NCBI GenBank assembly: GCA_001295935.1
Contig: LJHX01000007.1
Location: forward strand, 1-42,836
Reading direction: 5' to 3'
Origin: an alpha proteobacterium AAP81b
GTDB taxonomy: Bacteria > Pseudomonadota > Alphaproteobacteria > Sphingomonadales > Sphingomonadaceae
DNA length: 42,836 nt
The notes beneath the pieces are model-generated. The model was not told the origin of the DNA and did no database searches. It was given only the letters and a program-made list of their open reading frames with translations. Both the position numbers and the translations under genes were made by a program. Positions 34,656 through 42,836 of this stretch are shown here, piece by piece (position 1 is the stretch's first letter; the number at the start of each line of letters is the position of its first letter).

Positions 34656-36095
34656 CTACTCCGCCGGGATCGCCTGGGCGGGCGCCACCTGCGGTGCCGG
34701 GGTGATGCCGGCGGTACGGGTGACGTCCTGCGGGCCCTGTGGCGGGCCCTGCTCGCCCGGCACCGGCTCATGCCCCATCAGCTTCAGGATGAACCAGGTG
34801 CCCATGCCGAACACCGCGAAATAGACCAGCACGAACGCCGTCAGCGACGCCGCGATCGCTGGCGCCGCCAACGGCGAAGCGCTGTCGGCGGTGTGCAACA
34901 GGCCATAGACGGTGAAGGGCTGGCGGCCGACCTCGGTCGTCACCCAGCCGGCGATGACGGCAACAAAGCCCGACGGCCCCATCAGCAGCGCCAGCCGGTG
35001 CAGCCAGGGGGTGTCGAACAGCCGGCCGCGCGCCCGCGCCCACAGGCTCCAGGCGCCCATGGTCAGCATGAGGACGCCGATGCCGACCATGATGCGGAAC
35101 GACCAGAAGGGGATGAGCGACTTGGGCCGCGCTTCGGCCGGGAAGGCATCGAGGCCCTTGATCGGCGCGTCGGTATCGCCGCCGAGCACCAGCGAGCCGA
35201 TTTCGGGCACTTCGAGCTTGTAGCGCGTCACCTGGGCGTCGTCGTCGGGCAGCCCGAACAGGATCAGCGGCGCTTCGCCATCAGGATAGCTTTTGTAATG
35301 CCCTTCCATCGCAGCGATCTTTGCGGGCTGATACTGGAGCGTGTTGGTGCCATGCTCGTGGCCGGCGAGGATCTGCAGCGGCGCCACCAATGCCGCCATC
35401 CACATCGCCATCGAGAACATGATGCGGATGCCTTCGGTCGGCTTCCGGCCGGCAGCACGATCCCTGAGCAGATGGAAGGCCCCTGCCCCGCCGACGACCA
35501 GCGCTGTCGTCAGATAGGCAGCGAGCAGCACGTGCACGAGGCGATAGGGCATCGACGGGTTGAAGATGATCGCCAGCCAGTCGGCCGGCACGAACTGGCC
35601 CCTGTCATTGACGGCATAGCCCTGCGGCGTCTGCATCCAGCTGTTGACGGCGATGATCCAGAAGGTCGAAATCGCCGTACCCAAGGCCACCATGCCGGTG
35701 GCGACGACATGCAGCTGCTTGCCGACACGCTCGAGCCCGAAGAGCATGACGCCGAGGAAGCCGGCTTCGAGGAAGAAGGCGGTGAGCACCTCATAGGCCA
35801 TGAGGGGGCCGATGACCGGCCCCGCCTTGTCGGAAAACACCGCCCAGTTCGAGCCGAACTGATACGCCATGACGATCCCCGAGACGACGCCCATGCCGAA
35901 GGTGATGGCGAAGACTTTCAGCCAGTATTTGAACAGCTGGAGGTAGACGTCCTGCCCCGTCCGCAGCCACAGCAGCTCGAGGACGAACAGGAAGCTCGCC
36001 AGCCCGATCGAGAAGCTCGGGAAGATGAAGTGGAACGAGACGGTGAAGGCGAACTGCATCCGGGCGAGGGTCAGGGCAGTCAGCGCGTCGAACAT
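34656..36095 (-). CDS. cydA: Cytochrome bd ubiquinol oxidase subunit I (CioA type)
   Basis: This is a 479-residue subunit carrying haems b558, b595 and d. It begins 'MFDALTALTLARMQFAFTVS', then 'FHFIFPSFSIGLASF', with the conserved histidine ligand in FHFIFP, and has 'WMQTPQGYAVNDRGQFVPAD' and 'WVTTEVGRQPFTVYGLLHTA'. The quinol-binding Q loop is short, as in the cyanide-insensitive CioA branch. The start at 36095 has AAGGA upstream; an earlier in-frame start lacks similarity. It heads a cydA-cydB-DUF2474 operon and diverges from the formate-THF ligase gene (104 bp between starts). Confidence 0.96.
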   Translation of the reverse strand: MFDALTALTLARMQFAFTVSFHFIFPSFSIGLASFLFVLELLWLRTGQDVYLQLFKYWLKVFAITFGMGVVSGIVMAYQFGSNWAVFSDKAGPVIGPLMAYEVLTAFFLEAGFLGVMLFGLERVGKQLHVVATGMVALGTAISTFWIIAVNSWMQTPQGYAVNDRGQFVPADWLAIIFNPSMPYRLVHVLLAAYLTTALVVGGAGAFHLLRDRAAGRKPTEGIRIMFSMAMWMAALVAPLQILAGHEHGTNTLQYQPAKIAAMEGHYKSYPDGEAPLILFGLPDDDAQVTRYKLEVPEIGSLVLGGDTDAPIKGLDAFPAEARPKSLIPFWSFRIMVGIGVLMLTMGAWSLWARARGRLFDTPWLHRLALLMGPSGFVAVIAGWVTTEVGRQPFTVYGLLHTADSASPLAAPAIAASLTAFVLVYFAVFGMGTWFILKLMGHEPVPGEQGPPQGPQDVTRTAGITPAPQVAPAQAIPAE

Positions 36096-36199
36096 CGTCG
36101 GGGGTCCTTGGCGGCGCCGTGCCGCTGTCGCTAAGACGCCCCTATAACCCATGCGGCGCCGATTGGCCGCGTTAGATTGCCACGGGGGCCGACACGAAT

Positions 36200-37879
36200 A
36201 TGGCGAGCGATATCGAAATTGCACGGGCTGCGACCTTGCAGCCCATCGGCGCGATCGCGGCGAGCCTCGGCCTCGGCGCCGACGATATCGAACCCTATGG
36301 CCATCACATCGCCAAGCTGTCGGCGACGGGGCTCGCCGGCCTTGCCGAGCGCCCGCCGGGCAAGCTCGTCCTGGTCACCGCGGTCAACCCGACGCCCGCT
36401 GGCGAGGGCAAGACGACGACGACGATCGGCCTTGGCGACGCGCTCAACGCCATCGGCCGCAAGGCGGTGATCGCGCTGCGCGAGCCGAGCCTCGGCCCGG
36501 TCTTCGGCCGCAAGGGCGGCGCCACCGGCGGCGGCCAGGCCCAGGTGCTGCCGATGGAGAAGATCAACCTGCACTTCACCGGCGATTTCCACGCCATCAC
36601 CTCGGCGCACAATCTGCTCGCCGCGCTGATCGACAATGCTGTCCACTACCGCCTGCCGACGCGCACCGGGGCGCCCCTCGATCCGCGGACGATCAGCTGG
36701 CGGCGGGTGCTCGACATGAACGACCGGGCGCTGCGCGACATCGTTATCGGCCTTGGGCCCGGCAACGCCCCGGTGCGCGAGACGGGGTTCGACATTACCG
36801 TCGCGTCGGAAGTCATGGCGATCCTCTGCCTCGCCGACGATGCCGCCGATCTCGAAGCGCGCCTGGCGCGCATCCGCGTCGGGCGTGACAATGAGGGCCG
36901 CGCGGTGACCGCCGGCGATCTCGACGCGTCGGGCGCCATGGCGGCGCTGCTGATCGACGCCCTCCGCCCCAATTTGGTGCAATCGATCGGCGGCAGCGCG
37001 GCGCTGATCCATGGCGGGCCGTTCGCCAACATCGCCCATGGCTGCAACAGCGTCATCGCCACCCGCGCCGCACTGGCGCTTGGGCATTTCTGCGTTACCG
37101 AGGCCGGCTTCGGCGCCGATCTGGGCGCCGAGAAATTCTGCAACATCAAGTGCCGCGCCGCGGGGCTGACGCCGGCCGTCGCCGTGATCGTCGCGACGGT
37201 ACGCGCGCTGAAATATCATGGCGGCGCGGCGCTCGCCGACCTCGGCCAGGACGACCCGGCGGCGCTGCACGGCGGGCTTGCCGTGCTGGCCCGCCACATC
37301 GACAATATGGCGCGCTTCGGCGTGCCCGCGGTCGTCGCGATCAACGCCTTTACCGCCGACAGCCCCGGCGAACAGGCCGAGATCATCGCTTTCTGCCGTG
37401 ACCGCGGCGTCGAGGCACACCTCTGCCGGCATTGGGCAGAGGGCGCCGCCGGGGCGATCGACCTGGCCGCCGCCGTCGCGCGTATCGCCGATGCCGGCAC
37501 AGCCGGCTTCCGAACCCTCTACCCCGACGACCTGCCGCTCTCCGACAAGATCACCCTGGTGGCGCGGACGATCCACCATGCCGCCGACACGGTGTTCAGC
37601 CCGGCGGCGGTGCGGCAGTTGAAAGCCTTCACCGACCAGGGCTTCGGCGCCCTTCCGGTGTGCATCGCCAAGACGCCCTACAGCTTCACCGCCGACGAGC
37701 GGATTCGCGGCGCCGTCTCAGGCCATATGCTGCCGATCCGCGAGGTGAGACTCGCCGCCGGCGCCGGTTTCGTCGTGGCGCTGGCGGGCGATATCAACAC
37801 CATGCCCGGCCTGCCGAAGAGCCCGGCCGCGGCGCGAATCGGCATTGGCGCTGACGGCCGGATCACCGGGCTCGATTAA
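36200..37879 (+). CDS. fhs: Formate-tetrahydrofolate ligase
   Basis: Fhs joins formate to tetrahydrofolate using ATP, supplying 10-formyl-THF for one-carbon metabolism. It has 559 residues with the P-loop '[20 protein letters not shown]' (GEGKTTTT at 68-75), '[20 protein letters not shown]' and '[20 protein letters not shown]', all family hallmarks. The C-terminus '[20 protein letters not shown]' is also standard. Its stop overlaps the convergent DUF937-like gene by 4 nt. Confidence 0.97.
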   Translation: MASDIEIARAATLQPIGAIAASLGLGADDIEPYGHHIAKLSATGLAGLAERPPGKLVLVTAVNPTPAGEGKTTTTIGLGDALNAIGRKAVIALREPSLGPVFGRKGGATGGGQAQVLPMEKINLHFTGDFHAITSAHNLLAALIDNAVHYRLPTRTGAPLDPRTISWRRVLDMNDRALRDIVIGLGPGNAPVRETGFDITVASEVMAILCLADDAADLEARLARIRVGRDNEGRAVTAGDLDASGAMAALLIDALRPNLVQSIGGSAALIHGGPFANIAHGCNSVIATRAALALGHFCVTEAGFGADLGAEKFCNIKCRAAGLTPAVAVIVATVRALKYHGGAALADLGQDDPAALHGGLAVLARHIDNMARFGVPAVVAINAFTADSPGEQAEIIAFCRDRGVEAHLCRHWAEGAAGAIDLAAAVARIADAGTAGFRTLYPDDLPLSDKITLVARTIHHAADTVFSPAAVRQLKAFTDQGFGALPVCIAKTPYSFTADERIRGAVSGHMLPIREVRLAAGAGFVVALAGDINTMPGLPKSPAAARIGIGADGRITGLD

Positions 37880-38238
37880 TTCTTGCCGCCGAACAGGCCG
37901 CTTGCCATCCCGGCGATGTCATCGAGCGGATTGCCGTCGCCGTCGCGGTCGAGCATCTGCGCGATCCCGGCGACCTGGGGGTTGGCGGCGATCAGGCTGG
38001 CGAAATTGCCGAGCGCGCCTTCGCCGCCGATGTGTTCGACCATCTGCGCCAGCACGCCCGAATCGATGCCGGTCTGCGCCGCCGCGGTTGCCACGGTATC
38101 GCCCGGCTGCGGATGCGCCGCGCCCAGTGCCGCGATGGCCTTTTCGGCGAGCGCCGGATCGAGCCCGACCTTGGCAGCCAGATTGGCAACGTCGACATTC
38201 TGGCCGAGCTGGCCAAGCAGTCCGTCGAGCAGGCTCAT
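37876..38238 (-). CDS. DUF937/YidB-like protein with EF-hand-like loop
   Basis: This is a 120-residue soluble protein beginning '[20 protein letters not shown]', with helical repeats ('[20 protein letters not shown]', '[17 protein letters not shown]') as in the DUF937/YidB group. Near the C-terminus '[20 protein letters not shown]' has the D-x-D-x-D-G spacing of an EF-hand calcium loop, followed by 'FGGKN'. The function is unknown. The ATG at 38238 is preceded by a weak GGGTGCC. It overlaps the end of fhs by 4 nt on the opposite strand. Confidence 0.75.
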   Translation of the reverse strand: MSLLDGLLGQLGQNVDVANLAAKVGLDPALAEKAIAALGAAHPQPGDTVATAAAQTGIDSGVLAQMVEHIGGEGALGNFASLIAANPQVAGIAQMLDRDGDGNPLDDIAGMASGLFGGKN

Positions 38239-38360
38239 GAGAGGCACCCTTTGTTGATCTGATCTCCAACCCTTTGCGGTCGCGCCGGGCAAGGCAAGTG
38301 AATTGTCCGCGACAAGGCGCTAGGATGCTGCCGCCATCAGACGCTTGCCGACGAGGGAAA

Positions 38361-38379
38361 AGGTCAGTATCATTGACCT
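38361..38379. promoter_or_regulatory. Palindrome upstream of the indolepyruvate oxidoreductase gene
   Basis: AGGTCA (38361-38366) and TGACCT (38374-38379) are perfect inverted repeats with a 7-nt A/T-rich centre, ending 33 nt before the start codon. The position and shape fit an operator for a dimeric regulator such as an Lrp, TetR or GntR family protein. Confidence 0.5.
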
Positions 38380-38412
38380 ACTTCGCAGTCGCACCATAGG
38401 AACGCCAACGCA

Positions 38413-41400
38413 ATGGTCGCCGGTCTCCCGCCTGTCAGCCTCGACGACAAATATCGCTTCACGCAAGGTCGCGTGTTCATGTCGGGGGTGCAGGCGCTGG
38501 TGCGGCTGCCACTGGTGCAGAAGGCGCGCGACAAGGCGGCGGGGCTCAATACGGCGGGGTTCATCTCGGGCTACCGCGGTTCGCCGCTCGGCGGCTATGA
38601 TCAGGAGCTGTGGCGGGCGAAGAAACTGCTCGCCGAGAACGACATCAAGTTCGTCCCCGGCGTCAACGAGGAATTGGGCGCCACCGCCGTCTGGGGCTCG
38701 CAGCATGTCGGCATGCGGCCCGGCGCGCGCTTCGATGGCGTCTTCGGCATCTGGTACGGCAAGGGCCCCGGCCTCGATCGCGCCATGGACACCATCAAGC
38801 ACGGCAATGCCGCCGGCACCTCGCCGCATGGCGGTGTGCTCGCCATCGTCGGCGACGACCATGGCGCCAAGTCGAGCACCCTGCCCCATCAGAGCGACCA
38901 TAATTTCCAGGCGGCATTCGTGCCCTTCCTGGCGCCGTCGTCGGTGCATGAATTCGTCGAGTACGGCCTGCTCGGCCTCGCCATGAGCCGCTTCGCCGGC
39001 ACCTGGGTCGGCTTCAAGGCGACCGCTGACACGGTCGAGACCAGCGCCACCATCGACCTTGCCAACGAAGCCCGCGAGATCATCCTGCCGCCCTTCGATT
39101 TCCCCGAAGGCGGCGTCCACATCCGCGGCGGCGACATCTGGCGCGAGGAAGACACCCGCCTGCAGCGTTACAAGGGCTTCGCCGCGCTCGCCTTCGCCCG
39201 CGCCAACAACATCGATCGCGTCATCTTCGACACCCCCCGCCCGCGCTTCGGCATCGTTTCCACCGGCAAGGCCTTCGCCGACACGATGGAGGCGCTCGCC
39301 GAACTCGGCATCGATGCGCGCGTCGCCGCCGATATCGGCCTCCGCGTCTACAAGGTCGGCATGCCCTGGCCGCTCGAGCCCGATGGCATCCGCGCCTTCG
39401 CCGAGGGCCTCGAGGAAGTCCTGGTCATCGAGGAGAAGCGCGAGTTCGTCGAGCATCAGCTGAAATGGCAGCTCTACAATTGGCGCGAGGCCGTCCGCCC
39501 GCGCGTCGTCGGCAAGCATGACGAGGCCGGCGACTGGCTGCTCAGCCCCGACAATGAACTGTCGCCGGGCGTCATCGCCAATATCATCGCGGCGCGCATC
39601 CAGCGCTTCCACGATACCGACAAGATCCGCGCGACTTTGGCCTTTTTCGCCGACCAGTCGAAGAAGTCCGACGCCTTCATCACCCCGATCAAGCGCTCGC
39701 CCTATTTCTGCTCAGGGTGTCCGCACAACACCTCGACCAAGCCCCCCGAAGGATCGCGCGCGCTCGCCGGCATCGGCTGCCACATCATGGCGCTGTGGAT
39801 GGACCGCGCCGAAACCTTCACCCAGATGGGCGGCGAAGGCGTCACCTGGGTCGGCGAGGCGCCGTTTACCGACGAAAAGCATGTCTTCGCCAATCTCGGC
39901 GACGGCACCTATTTCCACTCCGGCCTGCTCGCCATTCGCCAGGCGATCGCCGCGGGGGTCAACATTACTTACAAGATCCTTTACAACGACGCCGTCGCGA
40001 TGACCGGCGGCCAGAAGCATGACGGCGAACTGAGCGTCGACGACCTTGCCCGCCAGATGGTCGCCGAGAATGCCAAAAAGGTCGCGGTGCTGACCGAGGA
40101 TCTGGCGCGCTACCTCCATGTCAAGCTTCCCGACGGTGTCCGCCTGCTCGACCGCTCGGCGCTGCCGGCGATCCAGGACGAGTTCGCCGCCACCCCCGGC
40201 TGCACCGTCATCATCTTCGACCAGACCTGCGCCGCCGAAAAGCGCCGCCGCCGCAAGCGCAAGCAGATGGCCGACCCGACCACCCGCGTCTTCATCAACA
40301 GCGCCGTCTGCGAAGGCTGCGGCGATTGCTCGGTGCAGTCGAACTGCGTCTCGGTCGAGCCCTTGGAAACCGAATTCGGCCGCAAGCGCCGCATCAACCA
40401 GTCGAGCTGCAACAAGGATTACAGCTGCTTGAAGGGCTTTTGCCCGAGCTTCGTCACCGTCGAAGGCGCCGAAGTAAAGAAGTCCAAGGCCGAATTCGAC
40501 CTGGCCGGCATCCCCGATCCGGTGATTCCGGCACCGGGCCATGGCTTCAACATCATGGTCACCGGCATCGGCGGCACCGGCGTCCTCACCGTCTCGGCGC
40601 TGCTCGGCACCGCCGGGCACATCGAGGGCCTCGCCGCGACCACCGCCGACATGGCCGGCCTCGCCCAGAAGGGCGGCGCCGTCTACAGCCATGTCCGCCT
40701 CGGCGGCTCGAACGACGACCTGCTCTCCCCGCGCATCATGGCCGGCGGCGCCGATCTCGTGCTCGCCTGCGACGCCGTCGTCGCCGCCGACAAGCCGACG
40801 CAGACGCTGATGATCCCCAACCGTACCGCCGTCGTCGCCAATGCCGACATCGCGCCGACCGCCGACTTCGTCCGCGACCGCGATCTCGATTTCCGCTCGG
40901 CGCAGGTCGAAAAGGCGATCCGCGCCGCCGCCAACCCCAACGCCTGCGACTTCATCGCCGCCGATACCGTGGCGACCGCGCTGATGGGCGACGCCATCGC
41001 GTCGAACATCCTGCTGATGGGCTATGCCTGGCAGAAAGGGCTGATCCCGCTGAAGCGCGACAGCCTTGAAAAAGCGATCGAACTCAACGGCGTCGCCGTC
41101 GACTTCAACAAGCGTGCCTTCGGCCTCGGCCGCCTGCTCGCCACCCGCCCCGAGAAGGTGCTGGCGCTCGTCGAAGCCGCCCGCGGCCCCCAGCCCGAGC
41201 CGCCGGCGACGACCCTCGACGAAGTCATCACCCGCCGCGTCGCCGACCTGACCGCCTATCAGGACGCCGCCTATGCCGAGCGCTTCCGCACCCTCGTCAC
41301 CCGCGCCCGCACCGCCGGCGGCGATGTGTTCGCCGACGCGGTGGCAAGAAGCTACTACAAGCTCTTGGCTTACAAGGACGAATATGAGGTCGGCCGGCTC

Positions 41401-41844
41401 TATTCCGACGGCCGCTTCCGTGCCGCCTTCGACGCCCAGTTCGCCGGCGGCAAGCCCCGCGTCCAGCTCGCCCCGCCGCTGATCAGCCGCCTCGACCCCG
41501 CCACCGGCCGCCCCAAGAAGATCAGCTTCGGCCCGTGGATCTTCACCGGCTTCGGCCTCCTCGCCCGGCTGAAGGGCCTGCGCGGCACCGCCTTCGACAT
41601 CTTCGGCTACACCGCCGAACGCCGCACCGAACGCGCCGACATCACCGCCTTCGAAACCGAAATCGACCGCCTCCTCACCGGCCTCACCGACCACAATATC
41701 GGCCTCGCCATCGCCATCGCGCGGCTGCCGATGGACGTCCGCGGCTTCGGCCCGGTCAAGGATGCGGCGCGTGAAGCTGTGGCCGCACGGCGGGAGAAGC
41801 TGTGGGCGAAATGGCCGGGGGAAGCGGCGCGGGTGGCAGCCTGA
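38413..41844 (+). CDS. Indolepyruvate ferredoxin oxidoreductase, fused subunits
   Basis: This enzyme oxidatively decarboxylates aryl- or 2-keto acids from amino-acid breakdown to acyl-CoA, passing electrons to ferredoxin. The 1143-residue chain fuses what are separate IorA and IorB subunits elsewhere. It has an N-terminal pyrimidine-binding domain ('GYRGSPLGGYDQELWRAKKL'), the thiamine diphosphate motif starting 'GDGTYFHSG' at residue 496 and closing in 'NDAVAMTGGQ', and an iron-sulfur domain from Cys633 ('CEGCGDCSVQSNC', 'CNKDYSCLKGFCPSF'). The gamma-type domain 'GIGGTGVLTVSALLGTAGHI' and a DUF6537-like C-terminal region follow. The start at 38413 follows AGGA. A terminator hairpin lies just after the stop. 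Confidence 0.93.
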   Translation: MVAGLPPVSLDDKYRFTQGRVFMSGVQALVRLPLVQKARDKAAGLNTAGFISGYRGSPLGGYDQELWRAKKLLAENDIKFVPGVNEELGATAVWGSQHVGMRPGARFDGVFGIWYGKGPGLDRAMDTIKHGNAAGTSPHGGVLAIVGDDHGAKSSTLPHQSDHNFQAAFVPFLAPSSVHEFVEYGLLGLAMSRFAGTWVGFKATADTVETSATIDLANEAREIILPPFDFPEGGVHIRGGDIWREEDTRLQRYKGFAALAFARANNIDRVIFDTPRPRFGIVSTGKAFADTMEALAELGIDARVAADIGLRVYKVGMPWPLEPDGIRAFAEGLEEVLVIEEKREFVEHQLKWQLYNWREAVRPRVVGKHDEAGDWLLSPDNELSPGVIANIIAARIQRFHDTDKIRATLAFFADQSKKSDAFITPIKRSPYFCSGCPHNTSTKPPEGSRALAGIGCHIMALWMDRAETFTQMGGEGVTWVGEAPFTDEKHVFANLGDGTYFHSGLLAIRQAIAAGVNITYKILYNDAVAMTGGQKHDGELSVDDLARQMVAENAKKVAVLTEDLARYLHVKLPDGVRLLDRSALPAIQDEFAATPGCTVIIFDQTCAAEKRRRRKRKQMADPTTRVFINSAVCEGCGDCSVQSNCVSVEPLETEFGRKRRINQSSCNKDYSCLKGFCPSFVTVEGAEVKKSKAEFDLAGIPDPVIPAPGHGFNIMVTGIGGTGVLTVSALLGTAGHIEGLAATTADMAGLAQKGGAVYSHVRLGGSNDDLLSPRIMAGGADLVLACDAVVAADKPTQTLMIPNRTAVVANADIAPTADFVRDRDLDFRSAQVEKAIRAAANPNACDFIAADTVATALMGDAIASNILLMGYAWQKGLIPLKRDSLEKAIELNGVAVDFNKRAFGLGRLLATRPEKVLALVEAARGPQPEPPATTLDEVITRRVADLTAYQDAAYAERFRTLVTRARTAGGDVFADAVARSYYKLLAYKDEYEVGRLYSDGRFRAAFDAQFAGGKPRVQLAPPLISRLDPATGRPKKISFGPWIFTGFGLLARLKGLRGTAFDIFGYTAERRTERADITAFETEIDRLLTGLTDHNIGLAIAIARLPMDVRGFGPVKDAAREAVAARREKLWAKWPGEAARVAA

Positions 41845-41869
41845 TTTTGGAAGCTTTTACTCCGGCGGC

Positions 41870-41886
41870 CAGGGGCTGAGCCCCTG
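41870..41886 (+). terminator. Rho-independent-type terminator after the oxidoreductase gene
   Basis: CAGGGG-CTGAG-CCCCTG is a perfect 6-bp stem with a 5-nt loop, followed a few bases on by a T-rich run (TACTTTTGTT). It lies 25 nt after the stop. Confidence 0.75.
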
Positions 41887-42033
41887 GACCTACTTTTGTT
41901 GGTTTCGTTATCTTGGATCGGGATGTTTACAGCGTGTTACAATTGTTACGAATGTTTTCGTCTGAAAGCGCGCCGCTGAAGTAACTTTTGGGCCTCGATT
42001 GCCGTCGTCTTGGGCTTGTGTCATTGATCTCGC

Positions 42034-42363
42034 ATGAGTGACGAGCCGTTTGTGGAACGAACATTCGAAAGCGGTGACGGCCAGGTCGTTATCCGCTTTC
42101 TTCGGCCTGCTTTAGCCCCAGGGGGCGAATTTCAATGTCGGTGGTCGATAGCCTGGCCCGATCGAGTCCGAGAGCGCTACTCATGTGGCCTGGACAGCAT
42201 TCAGGCGCTGCTATTAGCCATGAAGACGGTTCATTCCGAATTACTTGAAAGCGACCTCTATCGATCGGGCAAGCTGACCTACGTGGGCCAGTATGACTTG
42301 GACCTCCCTCCCAGTTGGGGCGACGGCCAGCTCTATGTCCCGCCGGAGCGGAACGACGGGTAA
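42034..42363 (+). CDS. DUF6968-like hypothetical protein, low-GC orphan
   Basis: This is a 109-residue soluble protein. The segment 'WSIAWPDRVRERYSCGLDSI', then QALLLAMKTV, has the 'G-x-D-S-x-QAL-x-x-A' pattern I associate with DUF6968, a family of unknown function. There is no signal peptide. Bases 42181-42240 are 31 G/C of 60, well below neighbouring genes, and the 150 bp upstream are AT-rich, suggesting recent acquisition. The ATG at 42034 is the most likely start, though no strong ribosome site is visible. It stands alone between the oxidoreductase terminator and a convergent SPOR gene. Confidence 0.6.
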   Translation: MSDEPFVERTFESGDGQVVIRFLRPALAPGGEFQCRWSIAWPDRVRERYSCGLDSIQALLLAMKTVHSELLESDLYRSGKLTYVGQYDLDLPPSWGDGQLYVPPERNDG

Positions 42364-42445
42364 CTCGCCGAAGCGGTCGCGCGTTGGCTTGGCTTGACCG
42401 GGCCATCTTAACCGATTTGGTTGGTGCAGGACAGACCTGACAGCG

Positions 42446-42836
42446 TCAGCCCTGCGTCACGAAGCAGGCGCGGCCCGAAAAGGCGAGGCGCGCGCAGGCG
42501 TCGCGGGCCGCCTGCTGGTTGGCGAACGGACCCAATTGCAGCTTCACGACGCTGCCATCTACCGCGAAAATCGGCGGTTTTGCACCGATAACGGCCTTTT
42601 GCTGGATCTTGACCTCGCTCCATACCGCTTCGGCGGCGGCGCGGCGGGCATAGGCGCCGAGCTGGACGCGCCAGCTGGTCGGCGCTGGCGCCGGTTTGGG
42701 TACGGTGGCGCGTACCGGCGCTGCGAGGGCGACCGAGTCGCGCGCGGGCGGGGGGGCGGGCGGGGTCGAAATCGGCGGTAACTGGGCGACTTCGCGGGTC
42801 GGCGGGGGTGCTGGCGGGGTGATTGCGGGGGGTGGT
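42446..42836 (-). CDS. SPOR-domain protein, N-terminus beyond window edge
   Basis: The last 129 residues of a longer protein run off the window edge. They begin with a Pro-rich linker ('PPAITPPAPPPTREVAQLPP') and end in a SPOR domain: 'WRVQLGAYARRAAAEAVWSE', 'FAVDGSVVKLQLGPFANQQA', then 'ARDACARLAFSGRACFVTQG' at the C-terminus. SPOR domains bind denuded glycan strands and place proteins at the division septum. The Pro-rich linker suggests a periplasmic or outer-membrane-anchored protein, such as an RlpA- or DedD-like factor. The start and N-terminal domain cannot be seen. Confidence 0.85.
   Translation of the reverse strand, partial: PPPAITPPAPPPTREVAQLPPISTPPAPPPARDSVALAAPVRATVPKPAPAPTSWRVQLGAYARRAAAEAVWSEVKIQQKAVIGAKPPIFAVDGSVVKLQLGPFANQQAARDACARLAFSGRACFVTQG

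Noticed and set aside
39712-41694. Long minus-strand open frame
   Set aside because: Antisense to the indolepyruvate oxidoreductase gene, whose motifs are all intact.

Overview
The window is a high-GC chromosomal segment of an alphaproteobacterium, most likely of the order Sphingomonadales. The evidence is the style of the proteins (RecA, AlaS, ClpX/ClpP/trigger factor, a fused indolepyruvate ferredoxin oxidoreductase), a perfect alphaproteobacterial-type SOS box (GAAC-N7-GAAC) in front of recA, and dense, overlapping genes. I could not assign a genus. No intact insertion sequence, prophage, CRISPR array or rRNA is visible. There is one tRNA, tRNA-Leu(UAG).

Layout: (1) 1-5.1 kb: a secreted TPR-like protein (cut by the window edge), ETF-ubiquinone oxidoreductase, a uracil-DNA-glycosylase-like protein and a lytic transglycosylase. 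(2) 5.1-10.6 kb: a VOC protein, a membrane protein overlapping moaB, a low-GC orphan lipoprotein, an SDR, a Kef-type antiporter and a hotdog thioesterase. (3) 10.6-11.5 kb: a scar with two in-frame remnants of an RHS/YD-repeat protein. (4) 11.5-18.1 kb: a small beta-barrel protein, a membrane J-domain protein, then alaS, a methyltransferase, a small acidic protein and recA, all on the minus strand. (5) 18.1-21.7 kb: a tight minus-strand operon dapA-smpB-cytoplasmic molybdoenzyme-CckA-like hybrid kinase. (6) 21.7-28.9 kb: a second lytic transglycosylase, a low-GC orphan with a Cys/His/Asp peptidase-like signature, an NADP-dependent reductase, a DUF985 cupin, a large outer-membrane barrel and a polysaccharide flippase. 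(7) 28.9-32.9 kb: the proteostasis cluster tig, clpP, clpX with tRNA-Leu. (8) 33.1-41.9 kb: cytochrome bd oxidase (CioAB type) with a DUF2474-like small subunit and a superinfection-immunity-like membrane protein, then divergent formate-THF ligase, a DUF937-like protein and the fused indolepyruvate ferredoxin oxidoreductase. (9) 42-42.8 kb: a low-GC orphan and the end of a SPOR-domain protein.

How the genes fit together: most of the window is housekeeping, covering translation and quality control (alaS, smpB, tig, clpXP, J-domain protein), DNA damage (recA), cell wall (dapA, two transglycosylases, SPOR protein) and envelope. The 33-42 kb block suggests adaptation to low oxygen. The accessory material is limited to three low-GC orphan genes (6.9, 23.9 and 42.0 kb) and the RHS scar. 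I found no clear new multi-gene defence or mobile system. The most unusual single items are the peptidase-like orphan at 23.8-24.4 kb and a trigger factor with a His-rich, metal-binding-like tail.
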